A DNA stretch of 64,000 nt from JAFGLZ01 sp964622545 (GTDB lineage Bacteria > Planctomycetota > Phycisphaerae > UBA1845 > JAFGLZ01). Positions 17,260 through 25,595 of the stretch are shown piece by piece. Below the pieces are notes generated by a model. That model was not told the DNA's origin. It saw only the letters and a list, made by a program, of their open reading frames with translations, and did no database searches. A program made the position numbers and the translations under genes. The stretch is from positions 1 through 64,000 of the forward strand of contig CAZUQM010000009.1 of the NCBI GenBank assembly GCA_964622545.1, read 5' to 3'. Position 1 is the stretch's first letter; every line of letters begins with the position of its first letter.

Positions 17260-18191
17260 TACTTGTGGGCAGTCCTTTGCCGGGTCTCATGGAACTCGAC
17301 GGTACTGGTCAGGTCGGGCGTCCCAATCCGTTCTCTTCCCGCGGAGATGTACTTGGGTTCGATTTCGATCCCGATGGAGGATCGATGCATCTTCATCGCC
17401 GCTATTGTCGTATTCCCCACCCCCCAGAAGGGATCGAGCACGGTATCGCCGACAAACGAATACATGCCGATGAGCCTTCGTGCGATCTCCACTGGGAAAG
17501 GGGCCGGGTGGAGCCGTTGAGACTCGCCGGGAACGTCTGACCAGATCTGCCGGAACCATCGGGCATGATCTTCCTTGCTGATCAACGATAGCTCGCGCTG
17601 TTCGACCGTGGGATGTCGGTAGTCGCCCGGCTTGCGGAAGCACAAGATGTATTCAACGTCGTTCTTGATAATCGCGTTCGGTTCGTAAGGCTTGCCGAGG
17701 AAGGCAGAGCCGTTGCCCGCAACCTCGGTCACCGCGTTGGCGATCTTGCTCCAGAAGATCGGTGCAAGCGGATCCAATCCTATCTTCTGACACTGGACGA
17801 GCAGATGAGCATGAAGCGGCTCGACGAGATGCCGCCCGTAACTCCGTCTCGAGCGGCACACATCACCGACAACGATGCAGAGGCGGCCGCCCGGAACGAG
17901 AAGCCGGAAGCATCGCTTCCAGACCTTGGCAAGCTGACTCAAGAAGTCGCGCCGTTCATCGATGTGGCCAAGCTGGGCCCCGTCGCGATCGGCGTGGTAT
18001 TTCTTGAGGTTCCAATATGGGGGCGAGGTGACGACGAGATGAACCTTGGTGCCGCGGGGTACGCGGAAGGTCCGAGCATCGTCCAGGTAGATATGGTGGG
18101 TGTTCTTGAGTAGCTCTGGACGCCGTGCCCAAGCCTTTTCCTTGGCCGCGAACTTGTCGTCGAGTCGTGGTTCTCTTGCCTCGCCGAACAA
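17259..18191 (-). CDS. Site-specific DNA methyltransferase (beta class, probable N4-cytosine)
   Basis: A 310-residue DNA methyltransferase. The catalytic motif IV TSPPYW (55-60) comes first and the SAM-binding motif I DPFWGVGNTT (253-262) near the C-terminus, which is the beta order. The SPPYW form is typical of N4-cytosine enzymes, though N6-adenine members exist. It should protect host DNA against the nuclease encoded immediately downstream. Start: TTG at 18191 with GGAGG seven bases upstream; no in-frame ATG or GTG fits better. Composition is visibly less GC-rich than neighbours. A WYL-type regulator is divergently encoded about 210 bases away. Confidence 0.85.
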   Translation of the reverse strand: MFGEAREPRLDDKFAAKEKAWARRPELLKNTHHIYLDDARTFRVPRGTKVHLVVTSPPYWNLKKYHADRDGAQLGHIDERRDFLSQLAKVWKRCFRLLVPGGRLCIVVGDVCRSRRSYGRHLVEPLHAHLLVQCQKIGLDPLAPIFWSKIANAVTEVAGNGSAFLGKPYEPNAIIKNDVEYILCFRKPGDYRHPTVEQRELSLISKEDHARWFRQIWSDVPGESQRLHPAPFPVEIARRLIGMYSFVGDTVLDPFWGVGNTTIAAMKMHRSSIGIEIEPKYISAGRERIGTPDLTSTVEFHETRQRTAHK

Positions 18192-18404
18192 ACCACCACC
18201 TCCGATTCGTTCCTCGCCCGAACGCGCGGCAGATCACGTGGGAAGTCTAGCATGCTGGGTCGCAGCTTCCAAGATAGCTTCTCACCGATTACCAGGCAGT
18301 GCCACGATCCTCTGCCCGACCGCCACTTCCCGTGGCACGAACCGGGTCGATCCATTACGATGCGTCCCGATCTGACAAAGCGGCGTGTGTTCGGAGGGTA
18401 ATAG

Positions 18405-19448
18405 GTGACGCGCGGCAAACAGCTCTATCGGCAGTGGCAGCTCCTCAAGACCCTCCAGACCCGCGGCGAGGGCTACTCGCTGGCGGAGCTCGGGGAGCAC
18501 TTCGGGGTCAGCAGTCGCACGCTCCAGCGCGACATCGAGATGCTCCGCGAGGTGGGCCTGCCCATCACCTACGACGAGGACGACTTCGGCAAGCGGCTCT
18601 GGCGGCTGCCCTACGACTTCCTCAAGGCCGGCCCGCTGACACTCACGCTCACCGAGGCCGTCACCCTGCACCTGACCGAGAAGCTCATGGAGCCCCTGGT
18701 CGGCACGCACTACGCCGACGCCCTCGACGAAATCATGGCCAAGCTGCGCCAGATCATGCCGCGCAGTGCCTTCGAACACTTCGCCGGCCTCGACCGACTC
18801 ATCCACGTCCGACGCACCGGCCTGACCCACTACGGCGACTACCGCGAGGTGATCCGTCTGCTCGAGACGTCGGCGCATGAGGAGCAGTCGGTCAAGGTGA
18901 CCTACAAGGCCCTGGGCCGGCCGGAACCGTACACCACGCTCTTCGATCCCTACGGCCTCGTCTACTACGACGGCGACCTCTTCGTCATCGGCCGCTCGCA
19001 CGTGGCCGGCGCGGTGCGGTTGTTCAAGGTGTCCCGAATCCAGTCGGCCGAGGGCACCGGCGAGGTGTTCAAGACGCCTTCAGGCTTCGACCTGGAGGAC
19101 GCGTTTCGCAACAGCTTCGGCATCTTCCTGGCCGGCGGCCGGACCTACCCCGTCACGGTGCGCTTTGCCGGTATTGCGGCCGACCTCGTCGAGGAGCGGA
19201 CCTGGCACGACAGTCAGAAGACCCACCATCAGCCGCCCGAGGACACGCTGTTCGAGGCCGATCGGCAGACCTCCGACTGCGTCGTGGCCAAGTTCGGCCT
19301 GTGCAAGGCGACGCTGGTGGAGTTCAAGCGCTGGATCAAGGGCTTCGGCGACCTGGCCGAGGTGCTCGATCCCGACTGGCTTCGGGCCGAATTGCATGAG
19401 GAGCTGAAGGCCGCCGCCCAAGTCTACGAGACCGACGCCGTGACGTAG
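18405..19448 (+). CDS. HTH-WYL transcriptional regulator
   Basis: A 347-residue regulator. Residues about 8-60 form a winged HTH (LAELGEHFGVSSRTLQRDIEMLREVGLPI), as in YafY/DeoR-like proteins. The middle contains the WYL ligand-binding domain (VKVTYKALG, FDPYGLVYYDGDLFVIG, RLFKVSRI) and the C-terminus the usual WCX extension. WYL proteins sense nucleic-acid-like or nucleotide ligands and often control DNA repair or phage-defence genes. It is divergent from the restriction-modification pair, so it may regulate that pair, but its GC content matches the rest of the chromosome. Start: GTG 18405 with GGAGGG six bases upstream. Confidence 0.82.
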   Translation: MTRGKQLYRQWQLLKTLQTRGEGYSLAELGEHFGVSSRTLQRDIEMLREVGLPITYDEDDFGKRLWRLPYDFLKAGPLTLTLTEAVTLHLTEKLMEPLVGTHYADALDEIMAKLRQIMPRSAFEHFAGLDRLIHVRRTGLTHYGDYREVIRLLETSAHEEQSVKVTYKALGRPEPYTTLFDPYGLVYYDGDLFVIGRSHVAGAVRLFKVSRIQSAEGTGEVFKTPSGFDLEDAFRNSFGIFLAGGRTYPVTVRFAGIAADLVEERTWHDSQKTHHQPPEDTLFEADRQTSDCVVAKFGLCKATLVEFKRWIKGFGDLAEVLDPDWLRAELHEELKAAAQVYETDAVT

Positions 19449-19817
19449 GCCCGCCGGACGAGCACAGCATCGCGCCCAGGCATCTCTCAAGCACCTCTCG
19501 GGCCATTCGCCCCGAACGCACGGTTTTCTCTCGCCCGCTGCCCCCGCAAGACAAGCGGCCTCGGTGCGGAATCTACCGCTTTATCTAGGGGGTGCGACAC
19601 GTTCTGTCGTACCTAACGCCTGTTCGGACCGACACGGCCTGTCGTGGCCGTCTCGTACGCTTGCATGGAGCGTGGTCTCGCAGGGGGCACCACGCCAGAA
19701 CGTGTCGCTCCGATCGCGATCGCTTGCGACAAACGGCCTTCTCTCAGCCGGACGCGACACCAGGACGCGGCGAGGCCGATGAGCAGCGCGGTCGGGCACC
19801 AACGAAGGAGAGCTGAG
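19449..19817. other. Intergenic region with strong inverted repeats
   Basis: About 370 bases without a credible gene. It contains the 13-base inverted repeat 19594-19606 / 19696-19708 with smaller hairpins inside, a perfect 12-base palindrome CGATCGCGATCG (19711-19722), and the ribosome-binding site AAGGAG of the next gene. Confidence 0.5.
19594..19708. repeat. Structured element bounded by a 13-base inverted repeat
   Basis: GCGACACGTTCTG (19594-19606) and its exact reverse complement CAGAACGTGTCGC (19696-19708) enclose 89 bases. Inside are further short stems (CGACA/TGTCG around 19620-19640, ACGCT/AGCGT around 19655-19680). It could be a small non-autonomous mobile element or a structured RNA or regulatory region. 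No coding content. Confidence 0.45.
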
Positions 19818-20801
19818 ATGCTACAGGTCAAAACGGATGGCGAAAGACTTCGCTTCGGCGAGGCGGTGACGGTTCGGTTCATGCGGACGCTGCGGATTCC
19901 CGACGACGGTAAGGATTACCCGCTGCCGCCGGGCCTGGGGGAATTCCCCATCTATCGCGTGGACGATTACGCCGACCGCGTGCCTGAGACCTGGCGCCGC
20001 CACGGCGGCGTGTTCATCCCCATGTACCAGCGCGAGGCCATGTGGCTGAGCTTCTCGGCCAGGTGGTGGAAGCCCAACGCGGTGAAGGTCGGCGTGGGCA
20101 AGATCAATGCCGTCTCGGGCCGGCCGTGGAACGAAGGGCTGTGCGGCAGACCTCAGGACTACATCGTCTGTCCCGACCAGCCCTGGCTGGACGGCATCCA
20201 TGCCGGCAAGGGCTTCATCAAGCAGTTCGTCGCGATGCCGCTGGGCATGGGCTACACCGTCGAGGGTCAGATGACAGGCAAGGAGGAATTCGGCGGCGTT
20301 CAGTTCAAGGTCTTCGAGCCGAAGCCTGGACGCTTTCCCGACGAACCACCGGAACCGGTTCATCGCGAAGACGCCGTCGCGTACAGCGCGCCGTCCAGTG
20401 TGTCGTGTGATATGGGCATCGGCACGGGCGGGCGCATGCGTCAGAAGGTCTACCGCGACACGTACGGCATCGACACATGGGACACGACCAACACCGGCCG
20501 CGTGTTCGTCCACATTGTCAACAGCCAGGCCTTTCGCGAAATCACCGGCCACGAGGCCCCGCCGTCGCCGATCTCGGCACGGTACTACACCGAGGCCGGC
20601 ATGCCGTGGTTCAGCTTATACGACGAGCACAAGGCGGGCCTCGAGGCGGGCGCGTTCGACGACGTCCAGTCCGTCAAGGAGATGGACCAGCAGCACGGGT
20701 TCGCGTCGCAGCAGGACGACGCGTCCATCGACGTGCCGGGCCATCAGGTCGTCTCATGCCACCAGGAGGATCCTGACGCCGTCCGGGACGCCGACTGGTA
20801 G
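19818..20801 (+). CDS. Conserved-looking protein of unknown function, 327 residues
   Basis: Protein of unknown function with strong coding character. No signal peptide or membrane segment is seen, so it is probably cytoplasmic. It has well-formed globular sequence rich in Gly and aromatic residues (GVFIPMYQREAMWLSF, QDYIVCPDQPWLDG, FIKQFVAMPLGMGYTVEG, GGVQFKVFEP), then an acidic Gln/Asp-rich tail after about residue 270. One Cys-containing segment (YIVCPDQPW) and conserved-looking charged loops suggest an enzyme or binding protein, but I recognise no motif. Start: ATG 19818 with AAGGAG well spaced; the longer frame from 19644 runs through the structured repeat and is rejected. Confidence 0.7.
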   Translation: MLQVKTDGERLRFGEAVTVRFMRTLRIPDDGKDYPLPPGLGEFPIYRVDDYADRVPETWRRHGGVFIPMYQREAMWLSFSARWWKPNAVKVGVGKINAVSGRPWNEGLCGRPQDYIVCPDQPWLDGIHAGKGFIKQFVAMPLGMGYTVEGQMTGKEEFGGVQFKVFEPKPGRFPDEPPEPVHREDAVAYSAPSSVSCDMGIGTGGRMRQKVYRDTYGIDTWDTTNTGRVFVHIVNSQAFREITGHEAPPSPISARYYTEAGMPWFSLYDEHKAGLEAGAFDDVQSVKEMDQQHGFASQQDDASIDVPGHQVVSCHQEDPDAVRDADW

Positions 20802-20815
20802 ACCGTCACCCCTGC

Positions 20816-20842
20816 GACCCCCGGGACCCTCCACCCGGGGTC
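20816..20842. terminator. GC-rich hairpin after the 19818 gene
   Basis: GACCCCCGGG and CCCGGGGTC pair with one bulge around an eight-base loop, 15 bases after the stop codon. There is no following T-run, so it is at best an imperfect terminator between two convergent genes. Confidence 0.35.
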
Positions 20843-20967
20843 ACGACAGCGACGGGGGCTCGCCGCCTCCGTCGTTGCGTCTTTCCGGGCTCGACCGGGT
20901 CGAGCCGCGTCGGCCGGGCGGGCGAGCGGCCTCCTAAGCCGCCCGACATGCCACATCGCGTCGGTGC

Positions 20968-22020
20968 TCACAGCCAGGCTTCGAAGAAGGCCTTCGCCGT
21001 GTCGTGGCGGAGCATGCGCGCGCCCTCGTGGGCGTCCACGGCCAAGTGATCGGACTTATCGCACAGGGCGTACAGCCGCCCCAGCCGTTCGAGCATGGTC
21101 TCGACCAGATAGAGGGGCATGTCCTTGTCGCGCCGGCCGGCCTGGATCATGAGCGGACGCGGCACGAAGCACGCGAAGATGGAAGCATGGTCCATCAAGG
21201 TGCGTGAGTCGGCCATCGCGGGGGGACGGATCTGCGGGCCGAACAGCGTCTCGTCGTCCGCCTTGGTCAGGCCCGCGGCCACGGCGGCCGAGATACGGTC
21301 CTCCACGGCGATCAGCCAGCTCATGACCCGCGCGCCCTCCCCGAGGGCGCCCACCCCGATGCGGTCGGCGTCCACCTCGGGACGCGTCTCGAGGTAGTCG
21401 ATCAGCCGGATCAGGTCGGCCACGCAGCATCCGGCGTAGGTCTGGCCCAGCCGGAGGTAGATCGTGGCGAGCCGTTCGACGGAGTTCCTCCACAAGCGCT
21501 CGGCCGGGTTGGTGTCGCGCCGCTTGCGGTCGTCGGCCAGCATGAGTCGGCCGTAGCCGCGAAGCTCGGGGGCGGCCACCACGAAGCCGGCCCGTGCCCA
21601 CCGTTGCGCGTAGTCGTAGTGAGACTGCTTGATGTGCTCGCGGTCGGCGGCGTCGGAGGCAACACCGGCCACGTCGGCAGCGCCGCGGCCCTCACCGTGC
21701 AGGGCGATCAGCGTCAGGCCGTTGCCGGTGTTGAGCGGGCGAAGGATGTAGACGGGCAGCCAGAAGTCGGGCTCGGTTTCGAGGGCGATCAGCTCTCGGC
21801 GTAGGCCCTCGACGGGGAGGTTCTCGATCTCGACGGCGCGCGGCGGTGCGTACACGGCGGGCAGATCGAGCCGCATGGCGCGGCGGAGGCCCTGCCGCCT
21901 CTCCACCTGCCAACGCCAGAGCGATTCGGCGCTGGAGCCCGCGAACCAGTACTCCTTGAGATACGCATCCAGTCGGCGGCGGATAGAACCTTCGACGGAG
22001 AACTCGGGCGTGCCGGACAT
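20968..22020 (-). CDS. Alpha/beta-hydrolase-fold protein lacking the serine nucleophile
   Basis: A 350-residue alpha/beta-hydrolase homologue of the dienelactone/acetylxylan-esterase type, without signal peptide. The oxyanion segment LIALHGEGRG, a candidate aspartate (AGRRDKDMPL) and a histidine (DKSDHLAVD) are in the expected order. However the nucleophile elbow, GASGGG in the hydrolase encoded at 8348-10387, here reads RIGVGALGEG (220-229) with no serine. It may be inactive as an esterase, use another residue, or have a binding role. No strong Shine-Dalgarno site precedes ATG 22020. It is divergent from the spermidine-synthase/TPR gene. Confidence 0.75.
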   Translation of the reverse strand: MSGTPEFSVEGSIRRRLDAYLKEYWFAGSSAESLWRWQVERRQGLRRAMRLDLPAVYAPPRAVEIENLPVEGLRRELIALETEPDFWLPVYILRPLNTGNGLTLIALHGEGRGAADVAGVASDAADREHIKQSHYDYAQRWARAGFVVAAPELRGYGRLMLADDRKRRDTNPAERLWRNSVERLATIYLRLGQTYAGCCVADLIRLIDYLETRPEVDADRIGVGALGEGARVMSWLIAVEDRISAAVAAGLTKADDETLFGPQIRPPAMADSRTLMDHASIFACFVPRPLMIQAGRRDKDMPLYLVETMLERLGRLYALCDKSDHLAVDAHEGARMLRHDTAKAFFEAWL

Positions 22021-22229
22021 GCGGTTGGGTCCCGCTTCGGGATACCGATTCCGTCAAGACATCCTACCAGCCGGACCGACGCCGGCCAAGCACGATGTTT
22101 CCGTCCCGATAGGCTTGCGACGCGCCCGACCGGGGCTGCTACAATGCCCCACCTGCGACAGCGAATCCGGGGCCCGCTCGCAGGTCGCCGTCTGGACGGC
22201 AGCCGCGCTTGCCCCGCAGGAAGACCACC

Positions 22230-25136
22230 ATGCGAAAGAAACCGCGCAAGTCGCCCGCCGCCCAGGTCGAGACGTCCGCGGCCGCCCAAGCGCTCGCCGA
22301 CGGGCCGCCGCACCGGTTCGTCCTGGTCGTGCCCTGTCTGATCGCCTTTCTGGCGAGCTTCTGCGTGATGACGATGGAGCTCGTGGCCGGCCGGATCATC
22401 GCCCGGCACGTGGGCGCGTCGCTCTATACCTGGACGTCGGTGATCGGGATCGTGCTGGCGGGGCTGACGGTCGGTCACTACGTCGGAGGGCTGCTGGCTG
22501 ATCGGTTCCCGGCCCGCAAGGCGTTGTCCACGCTGCTCATCCTGGCCTCGGCCGTCTGCCTCTTGTCGCTGCCGCTGAACCAATGGATCGGCGGATGGGA
22601 GATCCTGGGCGAGCTGGATTGGCCCACCCACGTGGCCGTCCACGTCACGCTGATCTTCCTCTGGCCGGCGGCGGTGCTGGGCACGATCGCCCCGACGGTC
22701 GCGAAGATGGCCCTGGACCAAGGCCGCCAGACCGGTCGGACCGTCGGCAGCGTGTACGCCTGGGGCGCGGCGGGGAGCATCGTCGGTACGTTCATGACGG
22801 GGTACTGGTTCATCGCGATGATCGGCGCGACCGCGACCATCGCCCTGGTCAGCGGCGTGCTGGCGCTGATGGGCATCCTCCTCGGCATCCATTCCTGGCT
22901 GAGCCGCGCCTGGATGGGGGCACTGGTCCTGCTGGCACTGCTGCTGTCGAGTCCGTGGAGCTGGGCCAGGGCCGCCAGCGTGCAGCTCGGCCTGCGCGAG
23001 GACCCGTCCAGCCTCGTGCTGTACCAGGCCGACAGCGCGTACAGCTTCATCAAGGTCGAGGAGGAGGCCGACGAGGAAAACGTCCGCTCGCTGACGCTGG
23101 ACCACCTGATCCACAGCTACTCGGACATCGAGGACGCCAGCAACCTGCGGTACGACTACGAGCAGCTCTACGGAGCGGCCACCCGGCGCCTCCGGAAGGT
23201 CCGCCGCGAGCAGGGCCGCCAACGGCTCCGCACGCTGTTCATCGGAGGGGGCGGCTACACGTTCCCACGATTCGTGGAGGCGATCTGGCCGGATTGCACC
23301 ATCGACGTGGTCGAGATCGACCCGGAGGTCACCACCGTGGCGCAGCGCTATCTGGGTCTCGACCCCAACAGCTCCATCCGCGCCCACCACCTCGACGCCC
23401 GCAATTACGTCGACGACCTCATCCGCGACAAGGAGCGCGGCGAGCAGGTGCCGGCCTTCGATTTCGTCTACGGCGACGCGTACAACGACTACGCCATTCC
23501 CTTCCACCTGACCACGCTCGAGTACCACCAGAAGCTGCGGCGGCTCATGGCCGACGACGGCGTGTACATGCTCAACGCCATCGACATCCCCGCCTCCGGC
23601 CGGCTCATCGGGGCGATGGTCAACACCCTCGAAGCCGTCTTCGACGACGTGGCCGTCTACACCACCCGCACCGATCCGGAGGCCATGGAGCCCACGGCGC
23701 GCGACACGTTCGTCATCTTCGCCAGCCCCAAGCCCGGGACGCTGTCGGTGTTGCCGGCCGGCGGGACGGATCAGGACTGGCCCGGGGCGCGGTTGGCTCG
23801 CGAGCAGCTCGCGGTCTTTCAGGGCCGGGTGGACGGGCTGATCCTGACCGACGATTTCGCGCCGATCGAGCGGTTGGTCGCGCCGATCTATCGGCAGACC
23901 TACCTCGAACAGGCCCACCAGTTGAACGACATCGGGCTGGCCCTGGCCATGAAGGGCCGCTACGGCGAGGCCGTCGGCTACTACCGCCGTGCGTTGCGGC
24001 TCGAGCCGGATTTCCCCGACGCCGAGAGCAATCTCGGCTGGGCGCTGTTCCGTCAGGGCAGGCACGAGGCGGGGCTCTCGCACATGAGGCAGGCGATCCA
24101 AGACGACCCGACGCTCGCCTCGGGCCACAACAACCTCGGCTGGGCGCTCTTCCAGCAAGGTCACACCGACGCCGCCATCGAGTCCTACCAGACCGCGCTG
24201 GCCGAGGAGCCGGAATTCGCGATGGCCCGGAACAATCTCGGGCTGGCCCTGGCCAGGAAGGGGCAGCTCCAGGAGGCCCTGCAGCAGTACTTCGTGGCGG
24301 TCAAGATCCAACCCGAGTTCGCCGAGGCCCACTACAACATCGCCTCGGCCATGATGCAGCTCGACGATACCGAGCAAACCCTCAAGCACCTTCGCGAGGT
24401 GCTGATGCTGAAGCCTCGTCATCCGCAGGCCCACAACGACCTCGGCTGGCTGCTGCATCGGCGCGGCCATCACGACGAGGCCGAGCGCTACCTGCGGGAG
24501 GCCCTCGCCTTCGACCCGGCGTTCACCCGCGCCCGCAACAACCTGGCCACGGTGCTTATCGCACAGGGCCGATACGAGGAGGCCGTGGCGGAGCTGGCCG
24601 ACCTGCTCAGCAGCGACCCGGGCAACGTCGATGCCTGCAACTCGCTCGGCATCGCCTACGCCAGGTGGAGCAAGCCCGACCGGGCGAGCCGGTGGTTCCG
24701 TGAAGCGCTGAAGTTCAAGGCCGATCACCGGCCGGCCCGCAACAACCTCCTGGCGCTGTACATGAGCTCGAATCGGTTCAGCGAGGCCATCGAACTGCTG
24801 CGTGGGTGCCTCGAGCACGCCCCGGATGATGCCGGCGTGCTGAGCAACCTGGCGTGGCTCCTGGCCACGTGTCCCGAGGAGGGCCTCCGCGACGGCAAGG
24901 AGGCGGTCCGTCTGGCCCGGCAGGCCGACGAGCTGAGCGGGCACCGCAGCGCGAGGGTCCTGGACACCTTGGGGGCGGCGTATGCCGAGATCGGCCAGTT
25001 CGACCAGGCCGTCGGGGCCGCGCAACGGGCCGCGAAGCTGGCCGCCGAGGGCGGCGATGCCAAGCTCGCCGACGCGATCAAGGCGCGGCTGGACGGGTAC
25101 CGGCGTGGGGAGCCGGCGAGGCATCGCGACGAGTGA
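22230..25136 (+). CDS. Membrane - spermidine-synthase-like - TPR fusion protein
   Basis: A 968-residue three-part protein. Residues about 30-255 hold seven or eight hydrophobic segments, as in the 'fused MFS/spermidine synthase' family. Residues about 265-530 are a spermidine-synthase-like Rossmann domain: FIGGGGYTFPRF (about 335-347), VVEIDPEVT and FDFVYGDAYNDYAIP. From about 560 to the end there are roughly ten TPR motifs (ALAMKGRYGEAVGYYRRAL, NNLGWALFQQGHTDAAIESY and so on). Whether it makes a polyamine or methylates something is unknown; TPRs suggest a protein partner. Start: ATG 22230 with AGGA eight bases upstream; an in-frame TTG lies at 22209. Length is well above that of family members without TPRs. 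Confidence 0.8.
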   Translation: MRKKPRKSPAAQVETSAAAQALADGPPHRFVLVVPCLIAFLASFCVMTMELVAGRIIARHVGASLYTWTSVIGIVLAGLTVGHYVGGLLADRFPARKALSTLLILASAVCLLSLPLNQWIGGWEILGELDWPTHVAVHVTLIFLWPAAVLGTIAPTVAKMALDQGRQTGRTVGSVYAWGAAGSIVGTFMTGYWFIAMIGATATIALVSGVLALMGILLGIHSWLSRAWMGALVLLALLLSSPWSWARAASVQLGLREDPSSLVLYQADSAYSFIKVEEEADEENVRSLTLDHLIHSYSDIEDASNLRYDYEQLYGAATRRLRKVRREQGRQRLRTLFIGGGGYTFPRFVEAIWPDCTIDVVEIDPEVTTVAQRYLGLDPNSSIRAHHLDARNYVDDLIRDKERGEQVPAFDFVYGDAYNDYAIPFHLTTLEYHQKLRRLMADDGVYMLNAIDIPASGRLIGAMVNTLEAVFDDVAVYTTRTDPEAMEPTARDTFVIFASPKPGTLSVLPAGGTDQDWPGARLAREQLAVFQGRVDGLILTDDFAPIERLVAPIYRQTYLEQAHQLNDIGLALAMKGRYGEAVGYYRRALRLEPDFPDAESNLGWALFRQGRHEAGLSHMRQAIQDDPTLASGHNNLGWALFQQGHTDAAIESYQTALAEEPEFAMARNNLGLALARKGQLQEALQQYFVAVKIQPEFAEAHYNIASAMMQLDDTEQTLKHLREVLMLKPRHPQAHNDLGWLLHRRGHHDEAERYLREALAFDPAFTRARNNLATVLIAQGRYEEAVAELADLLSSDPGNVDACNSLGIAYARWSKPDRASRWFREALKFKADHRPARNNLLALYMSSNRFSEAIELLRGCLEHAPDDAGVLSNLAWLLATCPEEGLRDGKEAVRLARQADELSGHRSARVLDTLGAAYAEIGQFDQAVGAAQRAAKLAAEGGDAKLADAIKARLDGYRRGEPARHRDE

Positions 25137-25595
25137 GCGGGCCACTCAGCGGCGTCGGTCGCATGTCGTAGCCGGGTGCGTGACGAACTTGGTCGAGACG
25201 GTCGAGCAAGCACGATTCGGTCCGGGATCGACGCGCACGTGGCCATCACCCCGAAGGGGTGTAGGTAGACAACCAGGGGGCGTCAGCCTCTGGCGACGGT
25301 GCCCAATCAACCGGAGAGCCCCAGCATGGCGACAGATGCCGGCACCCCCGTCGCACCGAGGGCTTGCAGGGGTGGAGCCTTGGACGCTGGTCGTGGCCAC
25401 CGTGGCCATATCCCGGAGGGCCCTCGGGCCTACTGGCCCAATGTGTCATGCACCCGTCGTAGACCCATCCAGCCATCGGGGCTTGTCTCGGCCGGGCTTG
25501 GAAGCTAGAGTGATAGTAGGCACTAGCTTGCCGTTGGGGTTCCACACCAGGTCGGCCCTCAGCACCGGCCGTTAGGGAGTAGGGAGAGGATTTCC
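25137..25595. other. Intergenic region with hairpins typical of planctomycete intergenic repeats
   Basis: About 460 bases with no credible gene. It contains a perfect hairpin CACCCC-GAA-GGGGTG (25247-25261), further foldable GGCCACCGTGGCC-type sequence near 25395-25410, and blocks of C/G-rich near-repeats (CCAGGGGGCG, CCTCTGG, GAGAGCCCC). The pattern resembles the abundant REP-like intergenic sequences of planctomycetes, an inference from appearance only. A ribosome-binding site AGAGGA precedes the next gene. Confidence 0.45.
25247..25261. repeat. Perfect hairpin, possible REP-like unit
   Basis: Six-base-pair GC-rich stem with a GAA loop, located 110 bases after the TPR fusion gene. No T-run follows, so a terminator role is uncertain. 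Confidence 0.4.

Noticed and set aside
21789..25145. Minus-strand open frame of over 1,100 codons
   Set aside because: It is antisense to the membrane/spermidine-synthase/TPR gene and has an Arg/His/Gly-rich product. Long antisense frames are expected at this GC; the plus-strand gene has clear domains.
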